From: Candidatus Bathyarchaeota archaeon
Lineage (GTDB): Archaea; Thermoproteota; Bathyarchaeia; Bathyarchaeales; Bathycorpusculaceae
Length of the DNA: 54,854 nucleotides
Assembly: GCA_013388895.1 (NCBI GenBank)
Contig: JACAEK010000018.1
Span: 1-54,854 of the forward strand
Reading direction: 5' to 3'
Below the pieces are notes generated by a model. It was not told the origin of the DNA. It saw only the letters and a list, made by a program, of their open reading frames with translations, and did no database searches. A program made the translations under genes and the position numbers. Shown in pieces: positions 34,300-42,959 of the stretch; positions within the stretch are counted from its first letter, which is position 1, and every line of letters begins with the position of its first letter.

Positions 34300-34301
34300 T
34301 G

Positions 34302-35336
34302 CTATGCTTCCTTTAAGCCTAATTCATTCTTTATCGTGTCAAGTTCTTTTTCTGTCAGCTTTTTGGGATAATTGTATATTGGACCGCTAGGCTTTTCATT
34401 GTAGTATGGGCGGTTACAGTCTGGGCTTCCAGATGTGACGAAAGGCTCGTTCCCTCGAGTAACCTGTAATAGCGTCGGGTTGTCAACGCCGAAGCCAGTT
34501 ATGCAGCCTTTCTCGTCGAAACGCATGTTTTCACATCGAACAATTCCACTTACTATTATATATCGTGCCAATTGAATTCGTCTATATGTTTGGATTGATG
34601 GTTGAGGCTTATTTTCTAACGCAGTTCCAGCAATAGGCGTAAAAGCGAAAAGAGCTGGAAGAATCCCCAAATTCACGCATCGCTGAACAGTTTCAACCAT
34701 TTCCTGTTCAGTTTCGCCTAACCCAACAATCAAATGAGTGCTAACCTTGCCTTCCCCAAAAACATTAACGGCATCGCTTAACAGTTCAAACTGCCTTTCC
34801 CAGCTGTATGGACCTTCTGCAAGTCTGCCCTTAACTTCATCAAACAGGTCTTCTGTTGCAGCATCCAATGGTATGCCGATTCTTTCAGCTCCTGCTTGAG
34901 CTAACAGCCTTATGTTTTCCCTATTCAGTGGCTGACATGAAACTGAAATTTGAACATTGGCCTTCTGACGAATCGCCCTTGCGAATGCTATCAAGTCTTT
35001 GATAACTTCGGGATAGTTTAAGGCTTGAAGACAGACACGTTTTATTCTGCCATTTTTGGCCGCCTTCTCCAGCCCATTTAACACATGTTCTGTTGGGAAG
35101 ACAGGCCACGAAACTCTTGATAACATGTCTGCTTTACTATGGCTTTTTTGAGCTTGAGGACAGAAACCGCAATTTGCAGTGCATTTGTTTTCTTTATACG
35201 TCATTAGATAAGCGGTTGTGGGTGCAGCGTCGAGTTTGCCACTTAAAAGACCGAGGACTATAGCGGAGCCTAGCGAAACGCGAATTTTCCTTGGGGCTTT
35301 CTGGGCTGTTGCCAAAGTTGCACGCTCTTGTTGCAT
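34302..35336 (-). CDS. Radical SAM protein, BioB-like, LipS-type candidate
   Basis: 344 residues with the cluster motif CTANCGFC (C52, C56, C59) in a biotin-synthase-like barrel (HLIVGLGETEQEMV). The C-terminus has the CNRPYYNEKPSGP stretch, which supplies an extra Cys. This end and the pairing with a second radical SAM gene 0.5 kb away fit LipS1/LipS2, the two-protein lipoyl synthase of archaea such as Thermococcus. Which of the two this is I cannot say. Cotranscribed with the polymerase gene (2-base gap). Biotin synthase itself is less likely. Confidence 0.75.
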   Translation of the reverse strand: MQQERATLATAQKAPRKIRVSLGSAIVLGLLSGKLDAAPTTAYLMTYKENKCTANCGFCPQAQKSHSKADMLSRVSWPVFPTEHVLNGLEKAAKNGRIKRVCLQALNYPEVIKDLIAFARAIRQKANVQISVSCQPLNRENIRLLAQAGAERIGIPLDAATEDLFDEVKGRLAEGPYSWERQFELLSDAVNVFGEGKVSTHLIVGLGETEQEMVETVQRCVNLGILPALFAFTPIAGTALENKPQPSIQTYRRIQLARYIIVSGIVRCENMRFDEKGCITGFGVDNPTLLQVTRGNEPFVTSGSPDCNRPYYNEKPSGPIYNYPKKLTEKELDTIKNELGLKEA

Positions 35337-35476
35337 TCTAGATTAAGTGAAGTTTGGGTTAATATCTGTTACAAATGTCCCTAAAAAATACTTGAGCAAT
35401 GTTGCGGTTTACTAATGATTCGAAATTCACAAACGATTTATCCCAAGTACGGCAACCGAAAATAGAGCGTGTTCGT

Positions 35477-35812
35477 ATGCGAAAATCAAAGCTTGAATCC
35501 TACGAGGAAATATTAGGTGTCATAGTCAAGAAGCCTCTAACCATTGATAGCATAGCTTACGAAACTGGTATGGAATGCACTGTTCTCAAGCAACGCTTGG
35601 ATTTCTTAATGCAAAATAGTCTGGTTGAAGAGCGTGTTTCAGGCAAGAAAACATTGTACGCAATCACTGAGCGTGGTTTATCCGTTTACAGAACTCTCAG
35701 CTTCCAGAAATACCTCGAAAAAGTGGCTACTGCCATCCGGACAATGGATGAAGCGATACATGTTATCCCATTGATAGAGGACAGCGAAGATAAGGAAAAC
35801 GAAAACTATTAA
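35477..35812 (+). CDS. Winged-helix regulator between two radical SAM genes
   Basis: About 111 residues from ATG 35477: a winged helix (LESYEEILGVIVKKPLTIDSIA, then LKQRLDFLMQNSLVEERVSG) and a long C-terminal helix ending acidic. It resembles the HTH_45-type archaeal family seen at 12891. The frame extends up to 35399, but without a ribosome-binding site. It is divergent from one radical SAM gene and 31 bases before the other, so it may control both. Ligand unknown. Confidence 0.72.
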   Translation: MRKSKLESYEEILGVIVKKPLTIDSIAYETGMECTVLKQRLDFLMQNSLVEERVSGKKTLYAITERGLSVYRTLSFQKYLEKVATAIRTMDEAIHVIPLIEDSEDKENENY

Positions 35813-35843
35813 GCAAAGTTTCAAGTTTTCCATAGCGAAGGCA

Positions 35844-36848
35844 ATGAATCGACTTCTACCTAGAACTGTTTGGGAAATGAATGAAGCGCAGCTCAGAAGG
35901 CTGTTAGATACAGGAATGCCTATTTTGAATTCGAAGAGAATTCGTTTTTATGCGCCAAGTTTCATGTATTACAAAACAAGCCATTACTGTTCTTCAAAAA
36001 AGGATTTCCCAACAATTTCTATCACTGGCAAGGGCTGTGCGCTTAAGTGTAAGCATTGCGGTGGAAAAGTTTTGGAAACAATGCATCCAGCCACGACTCC
36101 AGATAGGCTATTTGACTTATGCGCCAAGTTCAAAGATAATGGTGCTTCGGGTTGTCTGATAAGCGGTGGATGTCTGCCTAATGGTTATGTGCCTTTAGGA
36201 AATTTTGCTGATGCTATTGGAAGAGTTAAGCGTGAATTGAGTTTGACTGTTTTTGTGCACACAGGCGTCATTGATTCTGATACTGCCAAGAAGCTTAAGA
36301 ATGCCGGTGTTGACGCAGCGTTAATTGACGTTATCGGCTCAGACGAGACAATACGAGAAATTTACAATCTAAATGTGACTGTCAATGATTACGAGAATTC
36401 CTTAAAGGCGCTGCATGAAGTCGGCATAGTGTTTGTGCCTCACGTTATCGTGGGTCTTCATTATGGAAAGCTGAAAGGCGAATTCCAAGCCCTAAAAACG
36501 ATATCTCAATACAAGCCCTCCGCCCTCGTAGTAATCGCCTTCATGCCCATTCACGGAACAGAAATGGCAAATGTTGAACCGCCAAAATCCATCGACATAG
36601 CCAAAGTAGTGGCAGCAGCTAGGCTTATGTTTCCTCAAACACCATTGGTTCTTGGCTGTATGCGACCAAAAGGAAAACACCGCATAGAAACAGACACTTA
36701 CGCCATAAAAGCCGGAGTAAATGCCATTGCATTTCCAGCAGAAGAAGTCATAAAATTCGCCGAAACCCAAGGATGCAGCGTATCCTTTTCCTCGTTCTGC
36801 TGCGCACAAATTTATGCGGACATTAAGTCTTCTCGCTTCGATTTCTAA
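35844..36848 (+). CDS. Radical SAM protein, LipS-type candidate
   Basis: 334 residues. The cluster motif is CALKCKHCGG (C65, C69, C72) preceded by SHYCSSKKDFPTISITG, with another Cys (C49), and the end has SSFCCAQIY. Extra cysteines at both sides suggest a second FeS cluster that can be consumed as sulfur donor, as in lipoyl synthases. With the divergent BioB-like gene it fits the archaeal LipS1/LipS2 pair, which inserts two sulfurs into octanoyl groups. No lipoate ligase or H protein is in the window, so the assignment rests on sequence and pairing. Confidence 0.72.
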   Translation: MNRLLPRTVWEMNEAQLRRLLDTGMPILNSKRIRFYAPSFMYYKTSHYCSSKKDFPTISITGKGCALKCKHCGGKVLETMHPATTPDRLFDLCAKFKDNGASGCLISGGCLPNGYVPLGNFADAIGRVKRELSLTVFVHTGVIDSDTAKKLKNAGVDAALIDVIGSDETIREIYNLNVTVNDYENSLKALHEVGIVFVPHVIVGLHYGKLKGEFQALKTISQYKPSALVVIAFMPIHGTEMANVEPPKSIDIAKVVAAARLMFPQTPLVLGCMRPKGKHRIETDTYAIKAGVNAIAFPAEEVIKFAETQGCSVSFSSFCCAQIYADIKSSRFDF

Positions 36849-37071
36849 ACAACGAGCCCTTAAAGGTGCTCATAATTTCGTTTTTCATTTTCGAATACTG
36901 GGCACTTAGTCGCTTAGCATCTCTTTTTGCCATGCCTTGCCGAATCAGCTGCTTCTCAAAGGCTTTTCTGGTTCTGCGCACTTTCCAGACTAATGTAACC
37001 CATAAGGCGAAGAGACTGAACAAAATGCTGGCTACCGAAACGGCTATAGTAAATATACTGCTGATTTTCAT
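36823..37071 (-). CDS. Small single-pass membrane protein
   Basis: 82 residues: one N-terminal transmembrane helix (about 5-28, IFTIAVSVASILFSLFALWVTL) and a basic cytoplasmic tail (KVRRTRKAFEKQL...RQGMAKRDAKRL). No family recognised. Its 3' end overlaps the convergent radical SAM gene by 26 bases. It lies 38 bases downstream of the acidic helical gene on the same strand, probably one unit. Confidence 0.65.
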   Translation of the reverse strand: MKISSIFTIAVSVASILFSLFALWVTLVWKVRRTRKAFEKQLIRQGMAKRDAKRLSAQYSKMKNEIMSTFKGSLFRNRSEKT

Positions 37072-37109
37072 TTTGTCTTCACTTAGAATTATAGCCTAGT
37101 GGTTTAGTT

Positions 37110-37487
37110 CTACTCCTCTTCCTCTTCTTCACTGCGTTTTTCAGCTAGCTTCTCTTTGACTTTTCTCTCGATTTCTGCGCCTATTTCGTCGCCTCTCAGT
37201 TTTTTCTCGCCGCTTACAGCTCTCTTCATTACGTCGCTGAGGCTAGTGAACACAGATATGTAGTTTTCAGTCATTCTGACTGCAGTTTCTTCCGGCATCC
37301 CTGCTTCTTTCAGTTCCTTGTAGAAGGCTGCGGCTGCTTTGCCCATGTCTCTTCCTGCTTCTTCGGAGAATACGCTTCCAATTATCGACTTCAGCAGGTT
37401 TGGAATCTCTTTCGAAACTACGCTTAAGACTTCCTTGAGTTCTTCAGCGTCTTCTATCTTGCCTTTGCTCTTTTCTCTTTCACTCAT
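37110..37487 (-). CDS. Unknown charged helical protein
   Basis: 125 residues, entirely helical by composition. There is a hydrophobic middle (LLKSIIGSVFSEEAGRDMGK) and an acidic poly-Glu tail. It has no Cys, His or catalytic motif. Start ATG follows GGAGGTGG. It may be a soluble scaffold or a partner of the small membrane protein downstream. No family recognised. Confidence 0.65.
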   Translation of the reverse strand: MSEREKSKGKIEDAEELKEVLSVVSKEIPNLLKSIIGSVFSEEAGRDMGKAAAAFYKELKEAGMPEETAVRMTENYISVFTSLSDVMKRAVSGEKKLRGDEIGAEIERKVKEKLAEKRSEEEEEE

Positions 37488-37524
37488 TTTTCATTCCACC
37501 TCCATTTACTACGCCTTGTGGCAA

Positions 37525-37608
37525 TTAACAGTTTTGGAGCCTGCGAATAAGCTCGATGGCTTGGCTCTTTCTGATTTCAGCCTCAAACTCAAACTGGTTC
37601 TTCTTCAC
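37525..37608 (-). CDS. Possible 27-residue small protein
   Basis: A GTG start at 37608 with AGAGGT about 8-9 bases upstream opens a frame MKKNQFEFEAEIRKSQAIEL plus seven residues ending in Cys, stopped by TAA. It is an amphipathic helix by pattern. It lies in a 198-base gap just upstream of the charged helical gene and on its strand, so it could be a leader peptide or small protein of that unit. Evidence is the ribosome-binding site and composition only. Confidence 0.35.
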   Translation of the reverse strand: MKKNQFEFEAEIRKSQAIELIRRLQNC

Positions 37609-37685
37609 GTTTATTTACCTCTACAAGAACTAAAGGTCTGGGTAACACTGTTATTTATTATGGAAAAAAGTGACCAAACTGTCGG

Positions 37686-38123
37686 TCACTCTACAAGTTC
37701 GTAAACGTTTCCATATCCTTCAACGTGGCGGATGATGCCTTCCTTTTCTAAACGTTTAACTCTTTCTCTAATAATTCTTCTTGAAGCTTTTCCACGCATT
37801 GTCTGCACCTGCCTTGTTATGGCTGAAATGTTTAATCGTTATCGCAAGGCTAATGCTTGAATTATGCATCGAGAAATGTCATCTTGAACAATCCACGTTT
37901 TCCGCAAATGTTTTTCTGCAGTTTTTAGGCGGGCTGCAACTTTCAATGGCTCACCATACAAGCCCACGCCCACACGTGTCATGCGCAAATAAGGAGCTAA
38001 TCCTTCATATTCAGGATTGTTTACTATGAAAGCCTCTAACGTGTCGAGCCTCTTGATTATTAAATCAAGTTTTCGGCTTAACTCCTCAATGCTTGTGCTG
38101 TCTTCGCTTGTTTTCTCCGTCAT
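37686..38123 (-). pseudogene. Winged-helix regulator interrupted by in-frame TAA
   Basis: One frame of 145 codons with a TAA at codon 95 (37839-37841). Before it: an acidic N-terminus, a coiled-coil start ([19 protein letters not shown]) and a linker ending [11 protein letters not shown]. After it, in the same frame: [20 protein letters not shown] and [20 protein letters not shown], then YGNVYELVE. The two parts form one winged helix split between helix 1 and helix 2. A CAA, GAA or AAA codon changed to TAA would explain it. The second part could re-initiate at an ATG preceded by AGGTG. Real decay and sequencing error are both possible. Confidence 0.65.
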
Positions 38124-38203
38124 TATTCTCATGCTATTATACGTTTGCAAATTGATAAAAGTGTTACCAGCATTCTTCGAAGTGTTTCGACATCACACTT
38201 TGC

Positions 38204-39340
38204 TCAATGGATTAGGTCTTCTGGAACAAACTGCCTAAGCCTCTGCAAAAACCACATCTTGTCCTTATCGCCAACTTTGGCTTCTTGAATTGCTTGCTTA
38301 AGCATGTGAATCGACTGGTCCATGGCTTTGCGATTCACTGGATAAGGCACGCCGTCTTTTCCTCCATAAGCAAAAGAGTATTTCACTGGGTCTTTCCAGC
38401 TTGGCTTCTCGCCATAGACAAGCTCTGCGACTAGGGCTAAGCCTCTGACAGTTGCTGGACCTACTCCTCTGAATCCTAATAGTTCCTCGTAGTTTTTGGG
38501 TTGAAACTCGTAAACTGCCTTTAACATTTTCCAGTTTATGTTTCGAGGCATGGATAAGACATCTATTGGATAATCTTTCCACGCAGCGTCAGCGATTTTT
38601 GGCAGCCATTCTTGAATTGACTTCTGATAAGTCGGCCTGACAGACATGAGCATGCGCATAGTTTTTTTCGGCGGTTCCTTAGCTATATCAACTGATGTTC
38701 TTCTGCAGTCTTCACTTTCTTTTGCGGTCATGTCTAAGGCAACTTCACGCTTTATATCGCCGACGATGCCACTGTGAGGTTCAACAACAAAGCTTCTTAT
38801 ATTACCTGAAAGCCAATGATAACGTCTTGCCGTGCGGTCTTGCGTGCTCATACCTTGCTGAACAACCGCCCATTTCCCATTTTCATCAACAAAGAAGGCG
38901 TGATGATAAAGCTGATAACCAGCCTGAATCGCTGCATTATCCACTTTGGCGCTCATTTTGCTTGCATAACATAAAGTTTCAACATTGGCGTTTGAGAAGC
39001 CAAATTTTTCGCCGATGTTCACAATTTCTGAAGGTGCTTGCCGAGACATTCTGCCTTTACCACCACCCACAGCAATCCCGTGATCTTCTTGTGCGATGGC
39101 TTGTTTCAGAACGCCCGTCACAACCGTTGTGACCCCTGATGAATGCCAATCATAGCCCAAAACACAACCTAATGCTTGAAACCAGAAAGGGTCAGAAATT
39201 CGCTCCAGAAACTCGGCGGTGCCATATTCGTTAACGATTATTGTTACGATTTCTCGGGCAAGTTTCTGCATGCGAACAACTAGCCATCTTGGCGCCCTAC
39301 CATAATGAAGCGGAAGTTTGGCAATGCCTGTTCTTTGCAC
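38204..39340 (-). CDS. DUF763 family protein
   Basis: 378 residues, full length, from MQRTGIAKLPLHYGRAPRWL, the invariant start of DUF763. Other blocks are WHSSGVTTVVTGVLKQAI and GVGGGKGRMSRQAP-type Gly/Arg runs, then LGFRGVGPATVRGLALVAEL, a helix-hairpin-helix-like element that suggests nucleic-acid binding. The family is common in archaea and thermophilic bacteria but has no established function. It stands alone, downstream of a GNAT gene in divergent orientation. Confidence 0.9.
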   Translation of the reverse strand: MQRTGIAKLPLHYGRAPRWLVVRMQKLAREIVTIIVNEYGTAEFLERISDPFWFQALGCVLGYDWHSSGVTTVVTGVLKQAIAQEDHGIAVGGGKGRMSRQAPSEIVNIGEKFGFSNANVETLCYASKMSAKVDNAAIQAGYQLYHHAFFVDENGKWAVVQQGMSTQDRTARRYHWLSGNIRSFVVEPHSGIVGDIKREVALDMTAKESEDCRRTSVDIAKEPPKKTMRMLMSVRPTYQKSIQEWLPKIADAAWKDYPIDVLSMPRNINWKMLKAVYEFQPKNYEELLGFRGVGPATVRGLALVAELVYGEKPSWKDPVKYSFAYGGKDGVPYPVNRKAMDQSIHMLKQAIQEAKVGDKDKMWFLQRLRQFVPEDLIH

Positions 39341-39490
39341 AATCGCACCGTTTCCAATATGAACATAACTTGGAAATGGTTTAAAGTCTTCTTAACAAGA
39401 ATCTGTAAATGCTTGCTTCTCCGTTGAACTTAAATTATGGAACCAGTAAATTTCATATATGGAAATTTCAGCGATTAAGGAGAAAGATGT

Positions 39491-39970
39491 TTGGTTAAGT
39501 ATGTTCGAGCTGTGAAAGATCAAGCCTCAACGATAAAGCAGAATCTACCTTTCCTCTGTCCTAACGTAGATTACCTCCAAAAAATGTTAGCCGACTCTAA
39601 AGCGGTCGTATTTTTGGCTAAGGATAAGGATGTCATAGTGGGAGTTGCGGGTGGTTGGCTTAACGGAACGCCTAGTGGATATGATGCTGAAGACGAGTTT
39701 CTTAAGGAGCATGTGGCTTATAACGAGGCGCACCTTGATTGGATTGCAGTGAAAGAGGAGTATAGAGTGAAAGGAATAGGTTCAATTTTTATCGAGAAAA
39801 TATGTGGTTGGGCGAGGGAACAGGGTAAAAAGAAGATTTGGGTAGAAGTATCACGGAAAAAAAGTGATCTTGAAGCTGTTTCCTTCTACAAAAATCATGG
39901 TTTCAAAGAGATTGGGACGTTCCGAGATCAGAACGGAGAAGAATATGCAACCATGCTCAAACAGTTATAA
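39491..39970 (+). CDS. GNAT family N-acetyltransferase
   Basis: 159 residues of the GNAT fold. The acetyl-CoA site is in WIAVKEEYRVKGIGSIFIEKI (the R/Q-x-x-G-x-G/A pattern reads RVKGIG), and the C-terminal ISR strands end in YKNHGFKEIGTFRD. Start TTG at 39491, with AAGGAG about 10 bases upstream. Substrate unknown; RimI-like protein acetylation and small-amine acetylation are both possible. Confidence 0.88.
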   Translation: MVKYVRAVKDQASTIKQNLPFLCPNVDYLQKMLADSKAVVFLAKDKDVIVGVAGGWLNGTPSGYDAEDEFLKEHVAYNEAHLDWIAVKEEYRVKGIGSIFIEKICGWAREQGKKKIWVEVSRKKSDLEAVSFYKNHGFKEIGTFRDQNGEEYATMLKQL

Positions 39971-40017
39971 GTTTGCTTTTACTTCTGCAATTTAAAACTT
40001 GCTCGTGGTAAACTATC

Positions 40018-40596
40018 ATGAAAGTTTGTGGAATTAACGGTAGCCCCAGAAAGAATGGAAACGTCGATATACTCATATCTCAAGTGTTGAAAGGTGCAGG
40101 CAGCAATGGAGCAGAAACATACAAAATTTATCTTAACGACCTGCAGATAAAGCCGTGCCAAAGTTGTGGAGTTGATCCATATCCAAAGCTTTGTCTCTTT
40201 GACGATGACATGAAAGAAGTTTATGCCCTACTGGAATCTTGTGATGTCATAGTGCTGGGTTCTCCAGTTTACTTCGACACTGTCAGTGCACAAACTAAAC
40301 TCATGATTGACCGTGTGAACTGCTTAATGCCTTATGTTGCGAAGTCTGACGGCACATTTGAATTTGAAAGAAGAATAAAGAAACGAAAGAAGGGAATTTT
40401 CATAGCCGTAGCAGGCGCAGAACAAGAATTTGACATAGTTCTGACCACTGTGAAAGGTTTTTTTAACTGGACAAACATCGAGTTAGTCGAGAAAATCCTT
40501 TATTCGCACGAGGACAACGAATTAGGCGGAGTAAAGGACAACGAAGAGTTGATGAACCGAGCATTTGAAATTGGGGTCCAAATAACTAAAAAATGA
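40018..40596 (+). CDS. Flavodoxin-fold NAD(P)H-dependent FMN reductase / iron-sulfur flavoprotein type
   Basis: 192 residues: phosphate loop GSPRKNGN (about 8-15), a Cys cluster PCQSCGVDPYPKLC (C-x2-C-x7-C) after it, and VLGSPVYFDTVSAQTKLMIDR, the FMN isoalloxazine contact. The compact Cys motif is as in archaeal iron-sulfur flavoproteins (Isf), though the spacing here may bind fewer irons. It acts in electron transfer, perhaps to oxygen or peroxide in defence. Alone in its unit. Confidence 0.86.
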   Translation: MKVCGINGSPRKNGNVDILISQVLKGAGSNGAETYKIYLNDLQIKPCQSCGVDPYPKLCLFDDDMKEVYALLESCDVIVLGSPVYFDTVSAQTKLMIDRVNCLMPYVAKSDGTFEFERRIKKRKKGIFIAVAGAEQEFDIVLTTVKGFFNWTNIELVEKILYSHEDNELGGVKDNEELMNRAFEIGVQITKK

Positions 40597-40608
40597 ATCA
40601 GCTAAGCT

Positions 40609-41124
40609 CTATTCCGAAATTCTCTCAGAGCTATTTTTCATATCACAACATCTTTTTAGTAAGTGACCTTCGCGGTCGATTTCTCCGTGGTGTATCCTCG
40701 TAGTAGAAATTGGTGCATGGTTTTCTGAAGGAACCATGTCTATAACCACTATTTTAAGAGGATAAAGTCCTCGTTCCTTCCTTTCTTCATTTATCGCTAG
40801 TCCCATAGGCTCAGTTTCTCTGCTCACAATCAAGGCGTCTATGCTGTCCGTTCCTAAAGTCACACCGTAAACATCATTTAGCGGGACAATTTTGGCTCTC
40901 TCCATAAATCCGTGTACGCGCAAAAAAGCCTCAAGTTCTTCTAAACGCTGCTCATATGGCGCAGCTGGATGCGGCTTATTGAGTTTGTTAAAAAACTCGT
41001 CAGAACACAAACCAATTAACACTTGTTCGCCAACTTCAAAGGCTTTGAACAGCAAAATTCTATGTCCCTTATGAAACTCGTCAAAGGTTCCACCCACAGC
41101 AACAGTCTTGAACGTTTTTTGCAT
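40609..41124 (-). CDS. coaD: Archaeal phosphopantetheine adenylyltransferase
   Basis: 171 residues: nucleotidyltransferase motif GGTFDEFHKGH (11-21) and the C-terminal ISTTRIHHGEID (S/T-x-x-R/K). It makes dephospho-CoA from 4'-phosphopantetheine and ATP. The archaeal form is distinct from bacterial CoaD. It is the last gene of an operon with pantoate kinase (10-base gap) and an ECF S-component. Confidence 0.93.
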   Translation of the reverse strand: MQKTFKTVAVGGTFDEFHKGHRILLFKAFEVGEQVLIGLCSDEFFNKLNKPHPAAPYEQRLEELEAFLRVHGFMERAKIVPLNDVYGVTLGTDSIDALIVSRETEPMGLAINEERKERGLYPLKIVVIDMVPSENHAPISTTRIHHGEIDREGHLLKRCCDMKNSSERISE

Positions 41125-41134
41125 CTGTTCTTTC

Positions 41135-42067
41135 TCATCCTATTAGCCTAGCGCCTTGAATATCTATTCGAGCCACGAGAATTTTTTCTTGTGGCAGAAC
41201 CTGCTTAAAAGCGTGAACCACATTTTCGGCATTTTCCAACGTTGTGAGTGCGTGCACAGCTTCGCCTACCATGTTTTGTGCTGCACCTATTGCTCCAGCC
41301 TTATCAGCAAGCTTAAGCAATGCTTTCACACGTTCTGTAGTGAAAACTGTCTTCTCCGCAAATTCGCGGCAGCAAGCCAAAAAGTTTTCGAGAGAAGGCT
41401 CAGAAAGGATTTTCTGCAAAGTCTTGTCGCCCCACTTGTTCACAGCTAATCGTTTCTGCGGAGAAGACAACACGTCCCTTGTAGGTATTGGTCCGAAAAC
41501 TCCAGCAACAATCACGTAATCCGAAGTTATGGGTATACGGTCTATTACGGCTATGCCTGGAGCACCAGCTTCTAAGGTGAGTATGCATCCGCCAAGCATT
41601 AAGGGCCCCACAGTGCCTAAACCAGTTTTACATTTAACTTCTGCCACATGCGCTATTCTGCCTATCTGATTATAGGTTAGGCTTAAGACCAAAGCTTTTG
41701 ACAATGCCAAACCAGCAGTCAATGCGCCTGCAGCGCTTGAACCAAAACCGGCACCAATGGGAATCTTAACCCTGTGTTTAACAACAACGTCGTACGTTTC
41801 GCTCACCCTGCCTAACAGCATTTGCACCACAGTTTTTGTAGTTTCAGCTTGAGGAAATTCTTTCCCATTTATGTATATGCGAACGTTGCTGGCTTTGGCC
41901 TTTGAAACATAGACTTCGGTTGTGACTCCTTTCTGGATTCCAAATCCGCCTCCACGAGCGCCCACTCGTTCAAGGTTAATGATTGGTTTTCCATCTGGTT
42001 TTCTGTCACAAATCTCAAAAAAACTGGAGATGCCTGCTGGAGAAAACGCTTTTGCCGTCTTGATCAC
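41135..42067 (-). CDS. Pantoate kinase (archaeal CoA pathway)
   Basis: 310 residues of the GHMP kinase superfamily. The P-loop-like motif is PIGAGFGSSAAG (103-114), with PAGISSFFEIC near the N-terminus and VGARGGGFG as the family's early Gly-rich segment. In archaea this enzyme phosphorylates pantoate, replacing bacterial pantothenate kinase logic. Next in the pathway is phosphopantothenate synthetase, not in the window. Gene order ECF-PoK-PPAT shows a CoA unit. Confidence 0.92.
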   Translation of the reverse strand: MIKTAKAFSPAGISSFFEICDRKPDGKPIINLERVGARGGGFGIQKGVTTEVYVSKAKASNVRIYINGKEFPQAETTKTVVQMLLGRVSETYDVVVKHRVKIPIGAGFGSSAAGALTAGLALSKALVLSLTYNQIGRIAHVAEVKCKTGLGTVGPLMLGGCILTLEAGAPGIAVIDRIPITSDYVIVAGVFGPIPTRDVLSSPQKRLAVNKWGDKTLQKILSEPSLENFLACCREFAEKTVFTTERVKALLKLADKAGAIGAAQNMVGEAVHALTTLENAENVVHAFKQVLPQEKILVARIDIQGARLIG

Positions 42068-42070
42068 GTG

Positions 42071-42859
42071 TTAGCTGCCTTCTCTTTTTGGCCTTAAACT
42101 TGGAAAGGCTCGATAACATGCTTCCAGAATTGGTGGACCAAGTATTAGCATGAAAGGTATTTCTGTTGCGAATGTCCACACGAAGAGTATTAAGGCAGCA
42201 TAGGTAGGCAGTTGAAATGCGCTGTTGAACAACGCGGGCATGATGAAAACTTGGCTATACCCCCAGACTCCCAGTCCTACGATTACGCTTCCCACTAGAA
42301 GTCCTATAACTGAAGCAATGCAGTAACTTCTCCATTTAGGTATGAGGAATCCAACTGCTATTACCAACGCATAACTGAAGACAAAGACGCCTACCACCAC
42401 GTTAATTCCTTGCATCACATCTGAAACTGTTACGTTAGCGCCAAGGCGTGCATAATAATCTACAACCAGATTGGGATTAATGAAAAGGTATCCTGTAGCG
42501 ATGAGGATTATACAACCAATGCCTAAACCTATCAACGTCTTCTTCCAGTTCAGATTTTTTCTGGCTATCCAGCCCAACAGAAAGAAACCAATGAAGTTTG
42601 CAGTCACGCCTGCTGTCAAGCTAAGAAGCGGGTCATGATGAATTAGTACGTCGCTGATGAAAATGCCTATTGCAGCGCTGATTCCTCCTGCCCAGCGACC
42701 AAACAGTACAGCAACTATGGCTGGGACAAATACAACAGGCCAGAATCTCACAATGCCTACAACAGGTGCAAAAACTGGGAAAATTGCAAAGGATAAATAT
42801 CCAAGAGCCGCATATAATGCGCCTCCGACACCTGCCATTGCAACCTCAATCGCCTTCAT
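42071..42859 (-). CDS. ECF transporter S-component, probably for pantoate/pantothenate
   Basis: 262 residues, about seven to eight hydrophobic helices with Gly/Ala-rich helix 1 (VAMAGVGGALYAALGYL) and FFLLGWIARKNLNW, as in ECF substrate-binding (S) proteins. The energising A and T proteins are not nearby, as in shared-module (group II) systems. It begins the operon with pantoate kinase and PPAT (3-base gap), so a CoA precursor such as pantoate or pantothenate is the likely cargo. This is context inference. A strong palindrome lies 67-98 bases before the start. Confidence 0.78.
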   Translation of the reverse strand: MKAIEVAMAGVGGALYAALGYLSFAIFPVFAPVVGIVRFWPVVFVPAIVAVLFGRWAGGISAAIGIFISDVLIHHDPLLSLTAGVTANFIGFFLLGWIARKNLNWKKTLIGLGIGCIILIATGYLFINPNLVVDYYARLGANVTVSDVMQGINVVVGVFVFSYALVIAVGFLIPKWRSYCIASVIGLLVGSVIVGLGVWGYSQVFIMPALFNSAFQLPTYAALILFVWTFATEIPFMLILGPPILEACYRAFPSLRPKREGS

Positions 42860-42925
42860 CCCTATCCCCTCAAATTACTGATGTTTACGTTTGTAAAGTC
42901 CATGGTCGGTAGATAAGAATTGTGT

Positions 42926-42957
42926 ATGGATTGTTTAAACAGGTTTAAACTTTCCAT
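42926..42957. promoter_or_regulatory. 15-2-15 palindrome before the CoA operon
   Basis: Left arm ATGGATTGTTTAAAC and right arm GTTTAAACTTTCCAT pair at 13 of 15 positions around an AG spacer. The core is two GTTTAAAC octamers. At 67-98 bases upstream of the ECF start it fits an operator for a dimer or tetramer regulating CoA-precursor uptake and use. The regulator is not known. Confidence 0.5.
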
Positions 42958-42959
42958 GC

